The notes under the pieces were generated by a model. The model was given only the letters and a program-made list of their open reading frames with translations, was not told the DNA's origin and did no database searches. A stretch of DNA of 64,000 nt from Gemmatimonadota bacterium (GTDB lineage: Bacteria > Gemmatimonadota > Gemmatimonadetes > Gemmatimonadales > Gemmatimonadaceae): NCBI GenBank assembly GCA_020161135.1, contig JAIUOB010000004.1:310001-374000 (forward strand), read 5' to 3'. How positions within the stretch are numbered: position 1 is the stretch's first letter; each line of letters begins with the position of its first letter. Positions 35,156 through 46,626 of the stretch are shown piece by piece. The position numbers were made by a program, and so were the translations under genes.

Positions 35156-38100
35156 GTGAGAGTGTCTCGTTTCCTCCTCGGCCTCGCGGCGATCGGAACG
35201 GCCCATGCCGCCGGATCGCTCGGAGCCCAGCAGTCCTCCCGTACCGAGCCCGTCACGGGGCTGCGCGGCAATCCGGCGGGGTATCATGCCCTCGTCGGCG
35301 CGCGCGTCGTGACGGCCCCCGGACAGGTCCTCACCAACGCCACCATCGTCGTCCGGAACGGCATGGTGGCAGCGGTCGGAGCCGGCATGGCGCCCCCAGC
35401 CGGTGCGCGGGTGTGGGACCTCAAGGGGCTCACCGTGTACCCCGGCTTCATCGACGCGTCCGCCGACCTGGGCGGCGACACCCCGCCGCAGGGGGGCGAC
35501 GTCGGCCCGACGCACTGGAACCCCCAGGTGCGCGCCTGGTTCAGCACCACGGCCAACGCCAAGGACGACACCACGCGCCGCGTCTCGCTGCGGTCGCTCG
35601 GCTTCGGCACCGCGCTGGCCGTGCCGCAGCAGGGCATCTTCCGCGGCACTGCGAGCGTCGTGAACCTCGGCGACGAAGGCATTCGCGAGCGCGTGCTGCG
35701 CCCCGACCTCGTGCAGACCGTCGGCTTCCAGCGCTCGTTCCAGTTGGGCGGCATGTATCCCAACTCGGCCATGGGCACGGTCGCCCTCATGAAGCAGACC
35801 TTCATGGATGCGGAGTGGTACATCCGCGCCTGGGGCGCCTATGAGACGAGCGGTCGCTCGCTGCTCCCGCCCGAGACCAGCGAAGCCCTCGCCGCGCTCG
35901 GCAAGGCCGTGAAGGGCACGCAGCCCGTGCTCTTCGAGACGACGAGCGAAGAGGAATACCTGCGCGCCTACAAGCTCGCGCAGGACTACAAGCTCACGCC
36001 CTGGTTCCGCGGCAGCGGCCAGGAGTATCGCCTCATCGACGTGCTCAAGGGCCGCACGCAGCCACTCGTCGTGCCGCTCGCCTTCCCCGACGCGCCCAAC
36101 GTGTCGAGCCCGGAAGCGGCTGCCGGGGCGTCGCTCGCCGACCTGCGGCACTGGTATCTCGCACCCACCAATCCGGCGCAGCTCGCCGCGGCCGGCGTGC
36201 CGTTCGCCATCACCGCCGACGGCCTGCAGTCGCTGCAGCAGTTCCTCCCCAACCTCCGCACTGCCGTCGCGCGCGGCCTCGCGCCCGACAAGGCGCTCGC
36301 TGCGCTCACCACGACGCCGGCCACGATGCTCGGCATCGACAAGACGCACGGCACGATCGCGGTGGGCAAGGTCGCCAACCTCGTCGTCAGCGAGGGCGAT
36401 CTCTTCACCGAAGAGGCCGCCGTGCGCGACGTGTGGGTGCAGGGCAAGCAGTACGGCGTGACGCGCCCGGCGCAGATCGATCCGCGCGGCACGTGGACCA
36501 TCACGTCGGACGACCAGGGCACGTTCAAGACGGCCACGCTGCGTCTCGACGGGCCGCTCGCCCGCATTCGCGGCACCATCGAGATGGCGGGACGCCGCCC
36601 GGTGAACCTCACCAACGTGCGTGTCACGACCGAGACCGGCCGCCTCGAGGCGAGCTTCCCCGGTGAGCCGCTCGGCCAGGAAGGCGCGCTGCTGCTCTCG
36701 GGCTCGGTGCGCGACACGTCGTTCTTCGGCTGGCTCTCGCTCCCCAACGGCACCGACGCGCGCTATCGCGGCTCGCGCACGGAAGCGTACGAAGGCCCCG
36801 CGCGTGGCACCGTCGCGGTGCGCGTGCCCAAGCTCGACCTGCCGTTCGTCCGCCCGAGCATGGAGTTCGGCCGCACCGCGCCGCCGGTGCAGCCGGCCGC
36901 CGTGCTGGTGAAGAACGCCACCGTGTGGACGCAGGGCCCGCAGGGGCGCCTCGAGGGCGCCGATCTCCTCGTGCAGGCCGGCAAGGTCGTGCGCGTGGGC
37001 AAGGGGCTCACCGCGCCGGCCGGTGCGGTCGTCGTCGATGCCACCGGCAAGCACGTCACGCCGGGGCTCATCGATCCGCACACGCACAGCGGCGTGAGCG
37101 CGGTGAACGAGAGCGGCTTCGCCATCGTCCCCGAAGTGCAGATGGGCGACGTGGTCACGCACAACAACATCTGGTTCTACCGCCAGCTCGCCGGTGGCCT
37201 CACCACCACGATGATCAAGCACGGCTCCGCCAACCCGATCGGTGGCGAGAACGTGTACGTGAAGACGCGGTGGGGCTCGCTGCCGGACGAGTACAAGATC
37301 CAGGGCGCGCCGCGCACCGTGAAGTTCGCGCTGGGCGAGAACCCGAAGCGCAGCCCGACGCGCTATCCGAACACGCGCATGGGCGTGCAGGAAATCATTC
37401 GCGACCACTTCCTGGCTGCGCGTGACTACGAGAAGGAGTGGAAGGCGTGGGAGAAGACGAAGACCGGCATCCCGCCGCGCAAGGACCTGCGCATGGAGGC
37501 CGTCCTCGACATCCTCAACCAGAAGCTGCTCGTCTCGTCGCACGGCTACCGCGCCGACGAGTTCCTCGCGCTGGTGCGCCTCGCCGAGGAGTTCGGCTTC
37601 CGCATCCAGACGCTGCAGCACGGCGTGGAAGCGTACAAGATCGCGACGGAGCTGAAGAACAGTGGCGTGGCGGCCGTGGTGTGGAGCGACTGGGGCGCGT
37701 TCAAGCTCGAGGCGTACGATGCCACGTCGTTCAACGCGCGCCTGCTGATGGAGGCCGGCGTGGTCACCTCGCTGCACTCCGACGACGCCGAGATCTCGAC
37801 GCGCATGAACTGGGAGGCGGGCAAGCTGCTGCGTTCCGGTGTGAGCGAGATCGACGCGCTCTCGACCGTCACGAACCAGTCGGCCAAGGCCATCGCGATC
37901 GACAGCAAGGTCGGCTCGCTCGAAGCCGGCAAGGACGCCGACTTCGTCATCTGGAACGGCAACCCGCTCTCGCAGTTCACGAAGGCCGAGCAGACGTGGG
38001 TGGACGGCCGCAAGTACTTCTCGCTCGACGAGGACAAGGTGCTGCGTGAAGAGATCGCGAAGCAGCGCGCCCAGCTCATCCAGGCGGTGATCGCCGCGGG

Positions 38101-38179
38101 TGGCGACGCACCGGCCGCGCCGGCCGGTGGGCGTGGCGGTCGCGGTGGTGGTGCCGGCACGACGGGGGCCCGCAAGTGA
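35156..38179 (+). CDS. two-lobed amidohydrolase-family protein
   Basis: The GTG at 35156 has GGGAG about six bases upstream and starts a signal peptide ([20 protein letters not shown]); an ATG at 35051 adds 35 residues lacking family features. The 1007-residue product contains two amidohydrolase units. The first has the usual lead ([22 protein letters not shown]) but reads [15 protein letters not shown] where a DxHxH motif is expected. The second has the intact HxH in [14 protein letters not shown], later His in [10 protein letters not shown] and SLHSDDAEI, and ends [18 protein letters not shown]. The C-terminus is a Gly/Arg-rich tail. The next gene starts within its stop codon. Confidence 0.85.
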   Translation: MRVSRFLLGLAAIGTAHAAGSLGAQQSSRTEPVTGLRGNPAGYHALVGARVVTAPGQVLTNATIVVRNGMVAAVGAGMAPPAGARVWDLKGLTVYPGFIDASADLGGDTPPQGGDVGPTHWNPQVRAWFSTTANAKDDTTRRVSLRSLGFGTALAVPQQGIFRGTASVVNLGDEGIRERVLRPDLVQTVGFQRSFQLGGMYPNSAMGTVALMKQTFMDAEWYIRAWGAYETSGRSLLPPETSEALAALGKAVKGTQPVLFETTSEEEYLRAYKLAQDYKLTPWFRGSGQEYRLIDVLKGRTQPLVVPLAFPDAPNVSSPEAAAGASLADLRHWYLAPTNPAQLAAAGVPFAITADGLQSLQQFLPNLRTAVARGLAPDKALAALTTTPATMLGIDKTHGTIAVGKVANLVVSEGDLFTEEAAVRDVWVQGKQYGVTRPAQIDPRGTWTITSDDQGTFKTATLRLDGPLARIRGTIEMAGRRPVNLTNVRVTTETGRLEASFPGEPLGQEGALLLSGSVRDTSFFGWLSLPNGTDARYRGSRTEAYEGPARGTVAVRVPKLDLPFVRPSMEFGRTAPPVQPAAVLVKNATVWTQGPQGRLEGADLLVQAGKVVRVGKGLTAPAGAVVVDATGKHVTPGLIDPHTHSGVSAVNESGFAIVPEVQMGDVVTHNNIWFYRQLAGGLTTTMIKHGSANPIGGENVYVKTRWGSLPDEYKIQGAPRTVKFALGENPKRSPTRYPNTRMGVQEIIRDHFLAARDYEKEWKAWEKTKTGIPPRKDLRMEAVLDILNQKLLVSSHGYRADEFLALVRLAEEFGFRIQTLQHGVEAYKIATELKNSGVAAVVWSDWGAFKLEAYDATSFNARLLMEAGVVTSLHSDDAEISTRMNWEAGKLLRSGVSEIDALSTVTNQSAKAIAIDSKVGSLEAGKDADFVIWNGNPLSQFTKAEQTWVDGRKYFSLDEDKVLREEIAKQRAQLIQAVIAAGGDAPAAPAGGRGGRGGGAGTTGARK

Positions 38180-39594
38180 CCTACTCCTTCCATTCGACCC
38201 TCGACACCATGCGCACCTTGCACACCAACGCACGACGCACGGCCGGCCTGCTCGCGGCGGTCGCCTTGGGCGCACTCGCGCCAGCCGTCGCGTCGGCGCA
38301 GGTCATGATGCCGGTGGCACCGCAGTCGCAGCCGGTGGTGCTGCGTGGCGCCACCATCCACACCGTCACCAAGGGCACGATCACGAACGGCACCATCGTG
38401 CTCGATCGCGGCAAGATCGCCGCGATCGGTGGGGCCGACGTGGCGGTGCCTAGAGGCGCCAAGGTCGTCGATGTCACGGGCAAGCACATCTACCCGGGAC
38501 TCATCGACGCCTACAGCACGGTGGGCATCACCGAGATCGGCTCGGTCGATGTCTCCAACGACATCACCGAACTGGGTGACTTCAACCCCAACGTCCGCGC
38601 TGACATCGCGGTGAACGCCGAGAGCCGGCACATCGGCACGACGCGCTCGGCGGGTGTGCTCGTCGCCTTCAGCACGCCCGAAGGCGGCGTCATCTCCGGC
38701 CTCTCGAGCGCGATGTCGCTCGAGGGGTGGACGTGGGAGGAGATGTCGATGAAGGGCGCGGCGGCCCTCAACGTGACGTGGCCCAACCCCAACGCGCGCG
38801 GCGGTCGCTTCGGCGGTGGTGGTGGTCCGCCGGGTGGCCCCGGAGGCCGTGGTGGTGCGGCCGGCCCGCCGCCCAAGACCTACGCCGAGCAGGTGCAGCA
38901 GATCAAGGATTGGTTCGCCGAGGCGCGTGCGTACCGGGATGCAGTGAAGAGCGGGCAGCAGGTGCGCACCGACGCGCGCTACGCCGCCATGATCCCGGCG
39001 CTCGACGGTGCGATTCCGGTGGTCGTCGCGGCCGAGGGCGCCGCGCAGATCAACGATGCCATCACCTGGGCCAAGGCCGAGAAGGTGAAGCTCGTGATTC
39101 GCGGCGGGCGTGACGCGCTGTTCGTCGCCGACCGGCTCAAGGCGGAGAACGTGCCGGTGATCCTCACCAGCACCATGAGCGCGCCCGACCGGCAGTACGA
39201 GAGCTACGACAACGCCTACGCGACGCCCGCCAAGCTGCATGCGGCGGGCGTGAAGTTCGCGATCGCCGGCGGCAGCGGTGGCCTCTACAGCTATCGCCTG
39301 CCCTGGGAGGCCGGTGTGGCCGTGGCGTTCGGGCTCCCCGAGGAGGAGGCGCTCAAGGCGGTGACCATCAACGCGGCCGAGTTCATGGGCATCGCCGACA
39401 AAGTCGGCTCCCTCGAGGTGGGCAAGGAAGGGACGCTGCTCATCACGAGTGGCACGCCGCTGGACATGACGAGCAACATCATCCAGTCGTACATCCAGGG
39501 GCGCGAAATCAACATGATGGACATCCACAAGTTCTTCTTCGAGAAGTACATGGAGAAGATCAAGCAGCAGGCGCCGAAGAAGATCACGCCGTAG
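38176..39594 (+). CDS. amidohydrolase-fold protein lacking the HxH metal site
   Basis: The GTG at 38176 overlaps the previous stop (GTGA), so translation is probably coupled; ATG 38209 is the alternative. The 472-residue product has a signal peptide ([18 protein letters not shown]) and the amidohydrolase frame ([27 protein letters not shown] is the usual lead, in part). At the metal site it reads [17 protein letters not shown], with neither His of HxH, and the later Asp region reads [13 protein letters not shown] glycine-rich insert (residues about 210-235) interrupts the barrel. It resembles the N-terminal lobe of the preceding protein and may be a non-catalytic partner. Confidence 0.82.
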   Translation: MTYSFHSTLDTMRTLHTNARRTAGLLAAVALGALAPAVASAQVMMPVAPQSQPVVLRGATIHTVTKGTITNGTIVLDRGKIAAIGGADVAVPRGAKVVDVTGKHIYPGLIDAYSTVGITEIGSVDVSNDITELGDFNPNVRADIAVNAESRHIGTTRSAGVLVAFSTPEGGVISGLSSAMSLEGWTWEEMSMKGAAALNVTWPNPNARGGRFGGGGGPPGGPGGRGGAAGPPPKTYAEQVQQIKDWFAEARAYRDAVKSGQQVRTDARYAAMIPALDGAIPVVVAAEGAAQINDAITWAKAEKVKLVIRGGRDALFVADRLKAENVPVILTSTMSAPDRQYESYDNAYATPAKLHAAGVKFAIAGGSGGLYSYRLPWEAGVAVAFGLPEEEALKAVTINAAEFMGIADKVGSLEVGKEGTLLITSGTPLDMTSNIIQSYIQGREINMMDIHKFFFEKYMEKIKQQAPKKITP

Positions 39595-39616
39595 GCCGCT
39601 GCGTGTTGATGTGTCG

Positions 39617-39650
39617 ACGGGCCGCGCTTCCGAAGAGAAGCGCGGCCCGT
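39617..39650. terminator. strong bidirectional terminator-like hairpin
   Basis: The arms ACGGGCCGCGCTT (39617-39629) and AAGCGCGGCCCGT (39638-39650) pair perfectly over thirteen bases with an eight-base loop. It sits between the amidohydrolase gene and the convergent esterase gene. No T-run follows on either strand. Confidence 0.75.
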
Positions 39651-39656
39651 TGGCGC

Positions 39657-40829
39657 TCATGGCGTGCGCGCCGCCAACTGCTTCCGCATGTCCGCCTGAA
39701 AGCGGGCCTTCTGCGTCTCGTCGTGCCACGCGATGCGCCCGCTCATGTCGAGCGCGCTCTGGATGGCCTTGCGTGCGCCGATCGCGTCACCGGCCAGCTC
39801 ACAGGCATCGGCCAGCAGCGTGTGACTCAGGATCTCCTCCGGATAGCGCGCCAGCATGTCCCGCGCACTGGCCAGCGCCCGCTCGCGATCGCCGCGCGAC
39901 AGCCATGTGCGCACCACCGCGCTCAGGAGCCGCGCCGATGCCGGCACCGCAAACCCCAGGCGCGCGGACAGCACCTCGAGGCCCGCGGCAAGCACCCGGT
40001 CGGGATCGCCCTGCCCGCGCGCGAGGCTGTCCTTGAACGGCTGCGGCAGGTCCCATGCGCCGGGGTCGAACACGAAGCGCAATCCCAGCGGAATGCCGAT
40101 CAGCGGCGCCCCGGTGTGCTCGAGGCCTGATCCCTCCACCTGCTGCACACGCCACCGCGGCAACGGGCGCTCCCGCAGGCGTGCCGTCAGTCGTGCCGTC
40201 GCCGCCAGCGCGCGTGGCTCGAGTGCACCCGCCGACAGGAACAAGTGCCGCTGTCCCTGCGCGGCGCTGTCGGCCAGCAGGCACCGCACCACGTCCGCCT
40301 CGAGCGAGTCAGTCAGCGACGCGCTGATGGCGACGATGGCAGGAAAGGCGTCACTCGCCCGACATGCGGCACGCAGCGCAAAGGCGCCGCCGCGCGAATG
40401 GCCAATCAAGGTGCGGAACGGCAGCGTGCGATACTCCCGGTCGATGCGCGGCAGCAGTTCGCTGGTGAGAAAGCGCAGGAATGCTTCGGCATTCGATCCG
40501 AGATCCACCCCGCGGTCGGCGTGCTCGACGGCCACCACGATCTGGCGCGGCATGCCCACCGGAAACTGCTCGCTCGTGAGATCGTAGTCGGCCGCCGCGA
40601 CGGCCAGATCGACGAACGCCCGCACCTGCCCGTCCAGCACCACCACCACCGGATAGCGCTGCTTCGCGAGCGCATAGTCGCGCGGCAGGTGCACGTGCAC
40701 CACGCGGGTCTCGCCGAGCACCTGGGAGGAGAGCTTGAGGAGGCGCGGCTGGGCGTGGAGCGTCGGCGCCGCCGTGAGCAGCGCGACAGCAAACCGCGCC
40801 AGCCATCGTGTAGTGGGTCGCATGAGCAT
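39657..40829 (-). CDS. secreted esterase (IroE/Fes-like alpha/beta hydrolase) with C-terminal TPR-like helices
   Basis: From the ATG 40827-40829 (ATG 40823 is equally possible) the 390-residue protein has a signal peptide (FAVALLTAAPTLHAQ). The esterase part shows RYPVVVVLDGQVRAFVDLA, IVVAVEHADRGVDL and the nucleophile elbow LIGHSRGGAFALRAA. A candidate His is in GSGLEHTGAP. The C-terminal third is helical and TPR-like (SRGDRERALASARDMLARYPEE). Relatives hydrolyse siderophore or polysaccharide acetyl esters. The substrate is unknown. Confidence 0.8.
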   Translation of the reverse strand: MLMRPTTRWLARFAVALLTAAPTLHAQPRLLKLSSQVLGETRVVHVHLPRDYALAKQRYPVVVVLDGQVRAFVDLAVAAADYDLTSEQFPVGMPRQIVVAVEHADRGVDLGSNAEAFLRFLTSELLPRIDREYRTLPFRTLIGHSRGGAFALRAACRASDAFPAIVAISASLTDSLEADVVRCLLADSAAQGQRHLFLSAGALEPRALAATARLTARLRERPLPRWRVQQVEGSGLEHTGAPLIGIPLGLRFVFDPGAWDLPQPFKDSLARGQGDPDRVLAAGLEVLSARLGFAVPASARLLSAVVRTWLSRGDRERALASARDMLARYPEEILSHTLLADACELAGDAIGARKAIQSALDMSGRIAWHDETQKARFQADMRKQLAARTP

Positions 40830-40851
40830 GGTCGGAAGTTGCGCCATGCGG

Positions 40852-40865
40852 GCTGGCGCGCCAGC
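40852..40865. promoter_or_regulatory. perfect 14-bp palindrome between divergent genes
   Basis: GCTGGCGCGCCAGC lies between the start of the esterase gene (40829, minus) and that of the FG-GAP gene (40892, plus), in a 62-base space that must hold both promoters. It could be a shared operator; in GC-rich DNA it may also be chance. Confidence 0.35.
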
Positions 40866-40891
40866 GTGGCGCGTCCCATCCTTTCCCCCTG

Positions 40892-42025
40892 ATGATGCCT
40901 TTGACACCGCGCGCGGCCGCGCTCGCCTTGCTCGCCGCCCTCCCCACGCTCCTGGCCGCGCAGCCCGCCGCCGGCGCCCGCCGCTTCGACCGCGCCCTCG
41001 CCCTCGAGGACTCCAGCTACACCTCGGCCAACGCCTCGGTGGGCGACGTGAATCGCGACGGCCACCTCGACATCGTGCTCGTGAAGGGGCGCCACTGGCC
41101 GCTGCGCAACCTCGTGCGGCTCGGCAACGGCGACGGCACCTTCCGCGCCGCGACCCCGGTCGACACCGTCGCCGACAAGTCGTATTCCGGCGTGCTGGTC
41201 GACGTCGACGGCGACGGGGCCCTCGACATGGTGGTCAGCAACGACACCCCCGACCCCAAGAAGGTCTACCGCAACGACGGCACCGGGCGGTTCACGCTGG
41301 TCACGACGTTCGGCGCACCGCAGTGGAGCACGCGACACGTCGCGGTGGGGGACGTGAACGGCGACCGCATCGCCGATGTCGTGCTCGCCAACCGCAACCC
41401 GCGGCAGCCCACCGCCAGCTACCTCTGCCTCGGTGCGGGGGGCGGACGTCTCGTGGACCCGTGCACCGCCGTCTCCACCGGGTCGAGCACCACGATCTCG
41501 CTGGCCGATGTCAATCGCGACGGCGCGCTCGACCTCGTCGTGCCGCATCGCGATGGAGGGCAGAGCTACGTGCTTCTCAATGACGGCAAGGGCGTATTTC
41601 CCACCCGCCGTGCGTTCGGCCCCGCCACGGCCACCTTTCGCGCCGCGTACGCCGCCGATCTCGATGGCGACGGCACACTGGACCTTGCGGCCATCGACGA
41701 GAACGGCACCGCCACCACGATGCGCGGCCGCACCGATGGGTCGTACGACGCACCCGTCGCGCTGGGACCGGCGGCCACGCCCTACGCGCTCCTCGTGCAC
41801 GATGTCGATCGCAATGGCCGCCCCGACCTCATCGTCGGCTATGGCGAGGGACGTCCCATCGTCTTCTTCAACGACGGTCCCGGCCGCTTCACGCCCGTGC
41901 CGTTCGGCGACGACAAGGGGCAGGCCTATGGCTTCGCGGTCGGTGACCTGAACGAGGACGGCCTGCTCGACATCGTCATGGCCCGCTCGGGCGCGGTGAA
42001 CACCGTCTACTTCGGCGGCCGTTGA
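40892..42025 (+). CDS. secreted FG-GAP/VCBS beta-propeller protein
   Basis: The 377-residue product has a signal peptide (ALALLAALPTLLAAQPAAG) and six or seven FG-GAP/VCBS blades with calcium-loop motifs such as GDVNRDGHLDIVLV, VDVDGDGALDMVVS, GDVNGDRIADVVLA, ADVNRDGALDLVVP and GDLNEDGLLDIVMA. It forms a complete propeller without additional domains. Propellers of this kind bind ligands or partners outside the cell. It ends 11 bases before the ABC ATPase gene, so it probably belongs to the sugar-uptake operon and might capture or sense the substrate. That role is inferred from position. Confidence 0.85.
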   Translation: MMPLTPRAAALALLAALPTLLAAQPAAGARRFDRALALEDSSYTSANASVGDVNRDGHLDIVLVKGRHWPLRNLVRLGNGDGTFRAATPVDTVADKSYSGVLVDVDGDGALDMVVSNDTPDPKKVYRNDGTGRFTLVTTFGAPQWSTRHVAVGDVNGDRIADVVLANRNPRQPTASYLCLGAGGGRLVDPCTAVSTGSSTTISLADVNRDGALDLVVPHRDGGQSYVLLNDGKGVFPTRRAFGPATATFRAAYAADLDGDGTLDLAAIDENGTATTMRGRTDGSYDAPVALGPAATPYALLVHDVDRNGRPDLIVGYGEGRPIVFFNDGPGRFTPVPFGDDKGQAYGFAVGDLNEDGLLDIVMARSGAVNTVYFGGR

Positions 42026-42036
42026 GCGACGGGGCC

Positions 42037-43580
<1,544 letters not shown>

Positions 43581-43584
<4 letters not shown>

Positions 43585-44531
43585 GTCGCCGCCTGCTGCA
43601 CCGCCGTGACCTGGGCACGCTGGCGGGCCTCGTGCTGCTCTCGCTGGCGCTGTGGGCCGCCACCCCGCACTTCGCGACCGTCGACAACCTGCTCAACGTG
43701 GCCGAGCAGAGCGCGGTGGTGGGCGTGCTGGCGGTGGGCATGACGTTCGTGATCCTGACCGGCGGCATCGACCTGTCGGTCGGGTCGCTGGTGGCGCTCT
43801 GTGGCATCGTCGCGGCGCTCGTGCTGCGTAGCAGTGCCTCGGTATCCCTGGCCGTGCTCTGCGGCGTGGGCACCGGTGTGATGGCGGGTGCGCTGAACGG
43901 CGTGCTTGTCACCGCCGGGCGACTGCCGCCGTTCATCGCGACGCTGGGCATGATGAGTGCGGCCCGCGGTGTTGCGCTCATGCTGGCCGACGGCCGCCCC
44001 ATTTCGGGCTTTCCCGACGCGCTGCGCGCGCTCGCATCGGCGCGCTGGGTGGGTGTGCCGCTCCCCATCATCGTGCTGCTCGCACTGTACGGCATCGCGC
44101 ACCTCGTGCTCACACGCACGGTGTTCGGCCGGCACGTGTACGCGATCGGCGGCAACGAGGAGGCCGCTACGCTCGCCGGTATCTCGGTGGGGCGACACAA
44201 GGTGGTGGTGTACGCCATGGCCGGTGCCAGTGCCGCGACCTGTGCCCTGCTGCTCATGGCGCGCCTCAATTCGGCGCAGCCCATCGCCGGCATCGGCTAC
44301 GAGCTCGATGCCATTGCCGCGGTGGTCATCGGCGGCACAAGCCTCCTCGGCGGCGCAGGTTCGGTGGGCGGCACGCTGGCCGGCGCGCTCATCATGAGTG
44401 TGCTCCGCAACGGACTCACGCTGCTCGGCGTGTCGTCGTACGTTCAGCAGGTTGCCATTGGCGTCGTCATCGTCGCCGCCGTGCTGGTCGACATGACGCT
44501 CCGTCGTCGTGCCGAGCGCCGCACGGCCTGA
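43581..44531 (+). CDS. sugar ABC transporter permease (RbsC type)
   Basis: The 316-residue protein is highly hydrophobic, with 8-10 membrane segments, and follows the RbsC/AraH permease pattern: opening LAGLVLLSLALWAATPHFATVDNLLN, the conserved VILTGGIDLSVGSLVAL, PPFIATLGMMSAARGVALM, YAIGGNEEAATLAGISV and IGGTSLLGGAGSVGGTLAGALI. The start overlaps the ATPase stop by four bases. It forms the membrane channel of the importer with the products of the flanking genes. Confidence 0.94.
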
Positions 44532-44559
44532 TCGCCTTCCTCTGCCTCACCGCATCGCC

Positions 44560-45537
44560 ATGTCGTCCTCGCGTCCCCTGCCCTCCCGCGCCGCCGCGGT
44601 GCGTTGCCTGCGCCAGTTCACGCTCCGCATCGCGCTGCTGTTGTCACCGCTGGCCGTCGGTAGTGCCTGCAACCGCGGCGCCGATGCCGCGGCCAAGCCC
44701 ACGGTGGCGCTGGTGCTCAAGACGCTCAACAACCAGTTCTTCATCGACATGGAGGCCGGCGCGCGCGCGGTGGCCGACAGCCTGGGCTTCGAGCTCATCG
44801 TGCAGGCTCCGGAGCGCGAGATCGACGTCGAGAGGCAGATGCAGCTCGTCGAGACGCTGCTGCAGCGCAAGGTGCAGGTCCTGGCGCTGGTGCCGAGTGG
44901 TTCGAAGGAGATCGTGCCGGCGGTGGTGAAGGCGAACGGCGCCAAGGTGCCCGTGGTGATTGTCGACACGCGCGTGGACAGCGCCGCGCTGGCCGCGGCC
45001 GGCGGCACCATCGCAACGTTCATCGGCTCCGACAACATCGACGGCGGACGGATGGCCGGCCGGTTCCTGGTCGAGCAGACGCGGGGCACCGGCAAGGTGG
45101 TTGTGCTCGAGGGAATTCCCGGACACGAGACCGGCGACGCGCGTCTCGCGGGATTCCGCGAGGCACTGGCCGGCACACCCGGGCTGTCCATCGTCGCGTC
45201 GCAGACGGCCAACTGGGAGCGCGATCAGGCGTTCACCGTCATGCAGAACATCCTGCAGGCGCACCCCGACATCACCGCCGTCTTCGCCTGCAACGATGTC
45301 ATGGCCCTCGGTGCCGTCGAGGCCATTGCGGCGGCGCGCAAGACGGGCGCCATTGCCGTCGTCGGCTTCGATGCGCAGGACGAGGCCCGCAAGGCCATCG
45401 CCGCCCACACCATGGCGGCCACCATCGCGCAGAACCCGCGTGAGATGGGACGGCTGGCCATGCTCACCGCCGCGCGTCTCCTCAAGGGGGAGTCCGTGCC
45501 GGCCCAGCAGCCCGTGCCCATCGCGCTGGTGAAGTAG
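44560..45537 (+). CDS. sugar ABC transporter substrate-binding lipoprotein (RbsB type)
   Basis: The ATG at 44560 starts a lipoprotein signal ending in VGSACN; the frame is open from 44509, but that part would overlap the permease gene. The 325-residue product follows the periplasmic binding protein 1 fold: ALVLKTLNNQFFIDMEAGA, QMQLVETLLQRKVQVLALVP, TFIGSDNIDGGRMAGRFLV, NWERDQAFTVMQNILQAHPDI, FACNDVMALGAVEAI and AVVGFDAQDEARKAI. The sugar is not certain; the adjacent Gfo/Idh-type dehydrogenase points to a cyclitol or sugar. Confidence 0.93.
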   Translation: MSSSRPLPSRAAAVRCLRQFTLRIALLLSPLAVGSACNRGADAAAKPTVALVLKTLNNQFFIDMEAGARAVADSLGFELIVQAPEREIDVERQMQLVETLLQRKVQVLALVPSGSKEIVPAVVKANGAKVPVVIVDTRVDSAALAAAGGTIATFIGSDNIDGGRMAGRFLVEQTRGTGKVVVLEGIPGHETGDARLAGFREALAGTPGLSIVASQTANWERDQAFTVMQNILQAHPDITAVFACNDVMALGAVEAIAAARKTGAIAVVGFDAQDEARKAIAAHTMAATIAQNPREMGRLAMLTAARLLKGESVPAQQPVPIALVK

Positions 45538-45558
45538 CGGCGCGCGACCGCGGCCGCG

Positions 45559-46578
45559 TTACCCCGCCGCGATCTCGGCGATCGTCACCGGACGGCGCTC
45601 CGCGCGTGAGCGATCGCACGCCAGCGCCACCAGCAGCGACTGCTCCGCATCGGCCACCGAGCACGGGTTCTCGGCGCGACCGGTCACCACCTCCACGAAC
45701 GCGTGCAATTCGGCCCGATACGCATCGGCAAAGCGGTCGAGGAAGAACGCGTAGGCGTTGTGCGGTGCGGGGGGCATGCCGGGCTCCAGCGAGTGCATCG
45801 GCGTGCGGGCGTCCCATCCCACCGTGACACTGTCGCGACTGCCGAACAGCTCCAGCCGGATGTCGTACCCCAGCGGGTTGTGGCGCCCGCCGGTCATCAC
45901 GCCCAGCGTGCCATCGCGGAAGCGCAGGGTACCGGCGGTCGTGTCGACATCGTCGTGCCGCGCGAACATCGGGTCCACCAGCACCGCGCCGTCAGCGTAC
46001 ACCTCGGTCACGTCCTGCCCCAGCACCCAGCGCACGATGTCGAAGTCGTGGATGTGCAGGTCGCGGAAGATGCCTCCAGAGCCTGGCAGGTAGCTCTCGG
46101 CCGGCGGCGCGGGGTCGTGCCCGGCCACTCGCACGCTGTACACGCGCCCCATCGCGCCCGCCCGCACCGCGGCGCGTGCGGCGCGGTAGCCGGCATCGAA
46201 GCGGCGCTGGAATCCGATCTGCACCACCGCGTCGTACTCCGCCACCAGTTGCACCACGTGGCGTGTCGATGCGAGGTCGAGCGCCACCGGCTTCTCGCAG
46301 AACACGGGGATGCGCGCCCGCACCGCCTGCTCGATGAGCGCGGCGTGCGTGTCGGTGGGCGTGGCGATGACGACACCGTCGACCTGCGCGAGGAGTGACG
46401 CCGCGCTGTCCGCAACGGTCGCCGATGCCGCGCGCGCCCCGTTCAGCTCGTGCGCCAGCGCGTTTGCCCGCGCGGTGTCCACATCGGACAGCACGACGGC
46501 GCGCACATCCGGGTGTGCGTGCACGACGCGTGCGTGCGCGTGACCGATGCGACCAACGCCGAGGATGCCAAGACGCAT
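45559..46578 (-). CDS. Gfo/Idh/MocA-family NAD(P)-dependent oxidoreductase, inositol dehydrogenase-like
   Basis: The 339-residue cytosolic protein has an N-terminal NAD(P) motif (GILGVGRIGHAHARVV), the conserved VFCEKPVALDLAS with the catalytic-site Lys, and SGGIFRDLHIHDFDIVRWVLG, whose Asp and His match the catalytic residues of IolG-type inositol 2-dehydrogenases. Length is normal. It should oxidise a cyclitol or sugar using NAD or NADP. It is convergent with the ABC importer operon, 21 bases from its end, which suggests it acts on the imported compound. Confidence 0.88.
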   Translation of the reverse strand: MRLGILGVGRIGHAHARVVHAHPDVRAVVLSDVDTARANALAHELNGARAASATVADSAASLLAQVDGVVIATPTDTHAALIEQAVRARIPVFCEKPVALDLASTRHVVQLVAEYDAVVQIGFQRRFDAGYRAARAAVRAGAMGRVYSVRVAGHDPAPPAESYLPGSGGIFRDLHIHDFDIVRWVLGQDVTEVYADGAVLVDPMFARHDDVDTTAGTLRFRDGTLGVMTGGRHNPLGYDIRLELFGSRDSVTVGWDARTPMHSLEPGMPPAPHNAYAFFLDRFADAYRAELHAFVEVVTGRAENPCSVADAEQSLLVALACDRSRAERRPVTIAEIAAG

Positions 46579-46626
46579 GACGGAAAGACTGATGTGTAGA
46601 GAAGGAGAAGACGGCGCCGCGACAAG

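Noticed and set aside
35018-38275. A 1085-codon open frame on the minus strand opposite the two-lobed amidohydrolase gene
   Set aside because: It mirrors the plus-strand gene, is dominated by Arg, His and Ala, contains no family motif, and the plus strand has clear amidohydrolase signatures. Such long antisense frames are normal at this GC content.
37546-39729. A 727-codon minus-strand frame opposite the second amidohydrolase-fold gene
   Set aside because: It shows only mirror-image composition and no motif; it would also run through the strong terminator hairpin.
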